Source of the DNA: Streptomyces sp. DG2A-72
GTDB lineage: Bacteria; Actinomycetota; Actinomycetes; Streptomycetales; Streptomycetaceae
Direction of reading: 5' to 3'
DNA: 64,000 bases
Assembly (NCBI RefSeq): GCF_030499575.1
Contig: NZ_JASTLC010000001.1
Span: 4,116,001 to 4,180,000, forward strand
This document shows positions 59,403 through 64,000 of this stretch, piece after piece. The notes beneath the pieces were generated by a model that searched no databases, had not been told where the DNA came from, and worked only from the letters and a program-made list of their open reading frames with translations. A program made the translations under genes and the position numbers. How positions within the stretch are numbered: position 1 is the first letter of the stretch; the number at the start of each line of letters is the position of its first letter.

Positions 59403-59436
59403 CTCCCGTCCCCAACACCCGCGAATCTGAGGGCAG

Positions 59437-59931
59437 ATGCACGCCGACCGCTCCTCCACCATCCGCTTCCCCGTCCCCGTCGACGCCGCCCTGCGCGCCG
59501 CCGGCTGGCAGCCCGGACGCTGGGACATCAAGCAGGCCGAGTACTGGGCCGACGCACTCCGCGACCACACCTCACCCGCGGGCCACCGCCACGCCGTCTT
59601 CCCCGCCGCCGTAGAAGCCTGGGCCGAATTCGGGGGACTGCACATCACCCCCGGCGCCCCCGGCCGCCAGATCGCCCCCGCGAGCCTCCACGTCGACCCG
59701 CTGTACGGCCTCCACATGGCCCGCACCCTCGGCGACCTCGGCCGCGCCCTCGACACCGACGTCAGCCCTCTCGGCGCCGAAACCGACACCCAGTCCATCC
59801 TCGCCATCGACACCGAAGGCCGCGTCTACGCCCTCGACCACACCGGCGACTGGTACCTCGGCCCCGACGTCGACCAGGCCCTCGCCGCCCTCCTCGCAGG
59901 CATAACCCCCGTACGGCTCACCGCGGGCTGA
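59437..59931 (+). CDS. SUKH-3 immunity protein
   Basis: This 164-residue protein matches SUKH-3: AALRAAGWQPGRWDIKQAEY at the start, VEAWAEFGGLHITPGAPG in the middle, and ARTLGDLGRALDTDVSPLGAETDTQSILAIDTEGRVYALD. SUKH proteins usually bind and neutralise the neighbouring nucleic-acid-modifying toxin, here the YwqJ-like deaminase. It is cytoplasmic. A minisatellite begins directly at its stop codon. Confidence 0.88.
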   Translation: MHADRSSTIRFPVPVDAALRAAGWQPGRWDIKQAEYWADALRDHTSPAGHRHAVFPAAVEAWAEFGGLHITPGAPGRQIAPASLHVDPLYGLHMARTLGDLGRALDTDVSPLGAETDTQSILAIDTEGRVYALDHTGDWYLGPDVDQALAALLAGITPVRLTAG

Positions 59932-60191
59932 GGCAACCGGGCATCACGGCGACCGGCCATCACCCGCGAACCGGACATCACCACGAACCGCCACCACCGC
60001 GAACCGAACACCACCGCGAAACCGGCCACCACCACGACCCGGGCACCACCGCGCCCCGGGCACCACCACGACCCGGACATCACCGCGAAACCGGCCACCA
60101 CCACGACCCGGACATCACCGCGAACCAGACCCGGACACCACCACGAACCAGGCACCACCACGACCCGGACACCACCACGAACCAGGCACCG
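59932..60191. repeat. Minisatellite of 16-18 bp units
   Basis: About fifteen degenerate head-to-tail units of the form CACCACCACGACCCGGGCA fill the entire gap between the convergent SUKH-3 and histidine kinase genes. The variable positions are the CCACGA/CCGCGA and CCCGG/ACCAG parts. Spacers are absent, so it is a VNTR, not CRISPR. Confidence 0.85.
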
Positions 60192-61501
60192 CTACGACGC
60201 CGGGATCACCGCCGAGACCCGGAAACCCCCCGCATCCGTCGGCCCCGACACAAACACCCCGCCCAGCGCGGACACCCGCTCCTTCATCCCCACCAGACCG
60301 TTCCCCCGGACGGCAGCCGCGCCGACGACGCGGCCTCCGGTGGCGGCTCGTTCTCCACCTGCATCGCGATCTCCGACACCCGGTGCGCCAGCCGCACATG
60401 CGTCTTCGCCCCCGCCGCATGCTTGTGGACGTTCGTCAACGCCTCCTGCACCACCCGGTACGCGGTCTGCTCGACCTCCGGCGCATACGGCCGCGACTCC
60501 CCCTCCACCGAGAAATCCACGGCCATCCCCGCAGCCGCCGACTGCCCGATCAACTCGTCCAGCTCGGACAGACAGGGCCCCTCGCCCGTGCCGTCCTCAT
60601 CGGCAGCCCGCCACGCCGCCGCGGCCGCGGCCGCCCCCACCGCCGCCAACGGCACCGCACGCTCACGCCGCTGCACACCGCCGTCCCCGCTGCGCAACAC
60701 CCCGAGCATCTCCCGCAACTCGGTCAACGCCTGCCGCCCCATGTCCCCCACGAGCGCGGCATTCCGCACAGCTTTCTCAGGGTCCTTCCGAGCCACCGCC
60801 TGCAGCGCGGCTGCATGCACGACCATCAGGCTCACCCGATGCGCGACGACGTCATGCATCTCCCGCGCGATCCGAGTCCGTTCCTCGTTCCTCGCCCACT
60901 CGGCCCGCTCCTCGGCCCGCTCGGCAAGCAGCTGAAGCTCCCGCTCCAACGAATCCGCCCGCTCCCGCAAGCTCTCCATCAACCGCCGCCGCGCCCCCAC
61001 ATACAGCCCCAGCAGCAAGGGCGGCGCGGTCACCCCCAGAGACGCACTGATCGAAGCGAACGGAACGAACCAGTCCCCCAGCGTCACATCCCCCGACGCC
61101 ATGTCCTGCCGCACCTGCACAAACGTCACGATCAACGTCCCCACCAGCGACATCCCCGCCAGCGACGCGATGATCCGCCGCGGCAGCTCGGACGCGGCCA
61201 GCGTGTACAGACCGACGATGGTCATCAGGAAGCCCATCTGGGCGGGCGTGATGGCGATCGAGACGAGTACGACGGCTATCGGCCACTTCCGCCGAATCAC
61301 CAACACCAACCCGGCCAGCACCCCGAACACCACCCCCGCGGCCACCGGAATCCCGGCATCCCGCGCGAACGGAATCCCCTCAACCGCACACTCCAGCGCG
61401 GATACGAACGCCAGGCCCCCGTCGAGCACGGCACTCCGCCATCTGGCCCACCACCAAGGCCCGGTCAGGGCCGGTGCGTGGTCTTCCCCCGTCGTGGTCA
61501 T
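60192..61501 (-). CDS. NarL-type sensor histidine kinase (frameshifted in this sequence)
   Basis: ATG 61501 reads about five membrane helices (residues about 20-175), a coiled coil and the HisKA_3 dimerisation motif ERTRIAREMHDVVAHRVSLMVVHA with the phosphorylated histidine. The ATPase domain has N-box YRVVQEALTNVHKHA. Near the end a GGGGG run (60307-60303) diverts the frame to TVWWG and a stop. With one more G it continues NGLVGMKERVSALGGVF to VIPAS and stops at 60192, restoring the G-box and about 436 residues. No response regulator gene is adjacent, so its partner is elsewhere. The signal sensed is unknown. Confidence 0.85.
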
Positions 61502-61662
61502 GCATCCAGCCTACGGGCGCAAGCCCCCCGTTTTCCGGCGAGTTTCCGCGACTGGCCTACACCACACTCCGTAACCGAACAGAAGCGAAACCGCCCGAAA
61601 TCCCTCGAACTGCTGAATCGCACACCGTTCGCCTCCGGAGGCGATCATTCCACCCGGACGGT

Positions 61663-62535
61663 ATGCCCATGGCACATTCAGATGGCAAGTACCCCGACTT
61701 CGAGGTACTGCGGGAACAGGCGGCGGCGCTCCGCCGTGCAGGACTCAGCCGACGCCAGATCCGCGACCGACTGCACGTCGACAACAACGACATCCTCAAC
61801 CGCCTCCTGGAGGGCGAGCCACCTCCGGAATGGACGAGGCGGCCCAACGCGAAGGACGACCTGAGGGCGCGGGCACGGGAACTCCGGCTGGAGGGCTGGA
61901 CGTACGACCAGATCCAGGTGGAGCTGGGGTGCTCGAAGAGTTCGATCTCGCTGTGGGTACGGGATCTACCGAAGCCGGAGCGCAAGCGCAGCCGCGAGGA
62001 AGCAGTGGCGATCGCCCGACGAGGCTGGGAAGCGAAGCTGCAGATCAGGGACGAGGAGCGCCAGCAGACCAAGGAGGCAGCCACTCAAGCGGTCGGCAAC
62101 CTGACTGAGCGGGAGCTATTCCTGGCGGGTGTCGTCCTGCACTGGGCCGAGGGCGCCAAGGACAAGGCGTACAGCCACCAACGTCGCGAGCGGCTGCAGT
62201 TCATCAACAGCGACCCGAACGTGATCAGCCTGCACCTGCGCTGGCTCGAATCTCAAGGCGTGGAGCGCGAACGCATGCGGTTCCGCGTCAGCATCCACGA
62301 ATCCGCCGACGTGGCCGCGGCCGAGGCGTTCTGGGCAGGGCATGTCGCCGTCGAGGCCGCCAGCTTCCAGCGAGCCACGCTCAAGAAGCACAGCCCCGCG
62401 ACGAACCGCATGAACACAACCGAATCCTACCGAGGTTGCCTGGTCATCTACGTCACCAAGAGCGCGGACTTGTATCGTCGCATGGAGGGCGCCTGGTACG
62501 GCATAGTAGGAGGCGCCACTCGACAGCCAGACTAA
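61663..62535 (+). CDS. Actinobacterial HTH protein of unknown function
   Basis: This roughly 290-residue protein has two predicted helix-turn-helix stretches: LRRAGLSRRQIRDRLHVDNNDILNRLL (about 22-48) and LRLEGWTYDQIQVELGCSKSSISLWVRDL (about 73-101). A basic helix follows, then a C-terminal domain (VVLHWAEGAKDKAYSHQRRERLQFINSDPNVISLHLRWL) whose NSDP plus later SIHESADVAAAEAFW pattern recalls LAGLIDADG-like folds. It may be a DNA-binding or homing-type protein. The ATG 61663 start lacks a good ribosome site. It lies beside tRNA-Gln, a common integration target. Confidence 0.75.
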   Translation: MPMAHSDGKYPDFEVLREQAAALRRAGLSRRQIRDRLHVDNNDILNRLLEGEPPPEWTRRPNAKDDLRARARELRLEGWTYDQIQVELGCSKSSISLWVRDLPKPERKRSREEAVAIARRGWEAKLQIRDEERQQTKEAATQAVGNLTERELFLAGVVLHWAEGAKDKAYSHQRRERLQFINSDPNVISLHLRWLESQGVERERMRFRVSIHESADVAAAEAFWAGHVAVEAASFQRATLKKHSPATNRMNTTESYRGCLVIYVTKSADLYRRMEGAWYGIVGGATRQPD

Positions 62536-62558
62536 ATGTCCGGTTTGGTCGAGAATGT

Positions 62559-62630
62559 TCCCCCGTGGTGTAATTGGCAGCACTGTGGCTTTTGGTGCCA
62601 TCTGTCCGGGTTCGAGTCCTGGCGGGGGAG
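62559..62630 (+). tRNA. tRNA-Gln(UUG)
   Basis: Acceptor TCCCCCG (62559-62565) pairs with CGGGGGA (62623-62629), discriminator G, followed by encoded CCA (62631-62633). The anticodon stem GTGGC/GCCAT holds the loop with anticodon TTG at 62592-62594. The T-arm GGTTCGAGTCC is present. Confidence 0.93.
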
Positions 62631-62752
62631 CCATACTCGGTTCGGGTCCTGACTGGCACGGCTCAGTCCAGGGCCCGCTCTCATATCCCCCCTGATTCCC
62701 CCCGGTATCCTGCGGATGTCACTCCACCCCCTCCACAGCCGAAGGGCATCCC

Positions 62753-64000
62753 GTGAGCGCCATTCGCCCGGCAGCCGTCGTCGTTCTCGCAGCGGGTGAG
62801 GGCACCCGTATGAAGTCGGCCACACCCAAGGTCCTGCACGAGATCTGTGGCCGCAGTCTCGTGGGCCATGTGCTCGCCGCCGCGCGGGAGTTGCAGCCCG
62901 AGAACCTGGTCGTCGTGGTGGGCCACGCCCGCGAGAAGGTCGGTGCGCACCTCACGGAGATCGACCCCGACGTACGCACGGCCGTCCAGGCGCAGCAGAA
63001 CGGTACGGGGCATGCCGTGCGGATGGCGCTGGAGGAGCTCGGGGGTTCTGTCGACGGCACGGTTGTGGTCGTGTGTGGCGATACCCCGCTGCTCACCGGG
63101 GAGACGCTTCAAGCCCTCGCCGCGACCCACTCCTCCGACGGTAATGCCGTCACCGTCCTCACCGCCGAGGTGCCGGACGCGACCGGTTACGGACGTATCG
63201 TGCGCGACGGTGCTTCCGGCGCTGTCACGGAGATCGTCGAGCACAAGGACGCGTCCGAGTCGCAGCGGGCGATCCGCGAGATCAACTCCGGTGTGTTCGC
63301 CTTCGACGGGCAACTCCTCGCGGACGCCCTCGGGAAGGTGCGGACCGACAACAGTCAGGGCGAGGAATACCTCACCGACGTCCTCGGTATCCTCCGCGAG
63401 GCCGGTCACCGCGTCGGTGCGTCCGTCGCCGGCGACCATCGTGAGATCGCCGGGATCAACAACCGGGTCCAGCTCTCCGAGGCCCGCCGGATCCTCAACG
63501 ACCGGCTGCTGACCCGCGCGATGCTGGCCGGCGTCACCGTCATCGACCCCGCGACGACGTGGGTCGATGTGACCGTGACCTTCGAGCGGGATGCCGTCGT
63601 ACACCCCGGAACCCAGCTGCACGGCTCCACTCACCTCGGCGAGGGCTCCGAGGTCGGTCCCAACAGCCGCCTCAAGGACACGCGCGTCGGTGCCGGTGCC
63701 CGTGTCGACAACACGGTGTCCGACAGCGCCGACATCGGGCCGCAGGCTTCCGTCGGCCCGTTCGCCTATCTGCGGCCGGGCACGCGGCTCGGGCTCAAGT
63801 CCAAGGTCGGTACGTACGTCGAGACGAAGAACTCCCTGATCGGGGAGGGGACCAAGGTTCCGCACCTCTCCTACGTCGGGGACGCGACGATCGGTGAGTA
63901 CACGAACATCGGTGCCGCGAGTGTCTTCGTGAACTATGACGGGAAGGACAAACACCACACGACGGTCGGCTCGCACTGCCGTACCGGTTCGGACAACATG
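62753..64000 (+). CDS. glmU: GlmU bifunctional uridylyltransferase/acetyltransferase (5' part)
   Basis: At least 416 residues run off the window. The N-terminal pyrophosphorylase domain has AAVVVLAAGEGTRMKSATPKVLHEI (nucleotide-binding signature), VVVCGDTPLLTGETL and EINSGVFAFDGQLL. A left-handed beta-helix of hexapeptide repeats begins near residue 260 (VVHPGTQLHGSTHLGEGSEVGPNS) and carries KSKVGTYVETKNSLIGEGTKVPHLSYVGDATIG. The enzyme acetylates glucosamine-1-phosphate and couples it to UTP, giving UDP-GlcNAc for the cell wall. GTG 62753 has GAAGGG seven bases before it. It follows tRNA-Gln by about 120 bp. Confidence 0.95.
   Translation, partial: MSAIRPAAVVVLAAGEGTRMKSATPKVLHEICGRSLVGHVLAAARELQPENLVVVVGHAREKVGAHLTEIDPDVRTAVQAQQNGTGHAVRMALEELGGSVDGTVVVVCGDTPLLTGETLQALAATHSSDGNAVTVLTAEVPDATGYGRIVRDGASGAVTEIVEHKDASESQRAIREINSGVFAFDGQLLADALGKVRTDNSQGEEYLTDVLGILREAGHRVGASVAGDHREIAGINNRVQLSEARRILNDRLLTRAMLAGVTVIDPATTWVDVTVTFERDAVVHPGTQLHGSTHLGEGSEVGPNSRLKDTRVGAGARVDNTVSDSADIGPQASVGPFAYLRPGTRLGLKSKVGTYVETKNSLIGEGTKVPHLSYVGDATIGEYTNIGAASVFVNYDGKDKHHTTVGSHCRTGSDNM

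Noticed and set aside
59932..60191. CRISPR array
   Set aside because: The units are 16-18 bp, degenerate and directly adjoining with no unique spacers. There are no cas genes nearby.
60192..62535. Two-component pair with the HTH gene at 61663 as response regulator
   Set aside because: The HTH protein has no receiver domain and is divergent from the kinase, so it is not its cognate regulator.

Overview
The window is high-GC actinomycete DNA and almost certainly comes from a Streptomyces chromosome. The evidence is the strong third-position GC bias (which produces long antisense shadow frames), frequent GTG starts, a tRNA-Leu(UAA) matching bldA, two Rpf-type resuscitation-promoting factors with a c-di-AMP riboswitch leader, DUF397/XRE pairs and SUKH/deaminase genes. 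Gene content and order from cbs through thiolase, bldA, ndh, ppx, DUF501, divIC, eno, rpf, P450, mazG and mfd to glmU resemble the conserved core of Streptomyces genomes. This is judged from recall of the families, not from a search.

Layout. 1-8.4 kb: cystathionine beta-synthase, SGNH hydrolase, thiolase, small conserved proteins, a Bax-inhibitor-1 type membrane protein and 4-hydroxybenzoate hydroxylase with an operator-like palindrome before its start. 8.5-16 kb: bldA, a MacB/FtsX-type ABC pair, cyclopropane fatty acid synthase, type II NADH dehydrogenase with an upstream Rex-like operator, and a tiny secreted peptide. 16-26.3 kb: ppx, DUF501, divIC and enolase, then two Rpf/LysM cell-wall hydrolases, a large serine recombinase broken by an amber codon just after its catalytic serine motif, a P450 and MazG. 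26.3-41.5 kb: SurA-like lipoprotein, Ser/Thr kinase with a membrane partner, two acetyltransferases, HNH lipoprotein, mfd, a second ABC/FtsX pair and an MFS exporter. A 215-bp near-perfect palindromic element occurs at 2.7 kb and again at 35.5 kb.

41.5-49 kb is an accessory, decaying zone. It holds XRE/DUF397 regulators, a DUF2975-HTH pair with operator-like palindromes, an ISAs1-family transposase, an IS5-family 3' fragment, and several small genes carrying frameshifts or nonsense codons. 49-54.6 kb carries an exported glycosidase-like protein, a DUF485/acetate-symporter operon and a coiled-coil protein. 54.8-60 kb is the most unusual block. It is a divergent cluster of toxin-type enzyme domains (WHH nuclease, two deaminase-fold domains) fused to or paired with SUKH-type immunity domains, none with a secretion signal. 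It is followed by a 260-bp minisatellite and a histidine kinase. The window ends with an HTH protein, tRNA-Gln and the 5' part of glmU.

Three otherwise sound genes (45.2-45.7, 54.8-57.6 and 60.2-61.5 kb) each lose frame at a GGGGG run that reads correctly with one more G. This points to homopolymer under-calling in the assembly, or to a shared slippage mechanism, and matters for anyone using these gene models.
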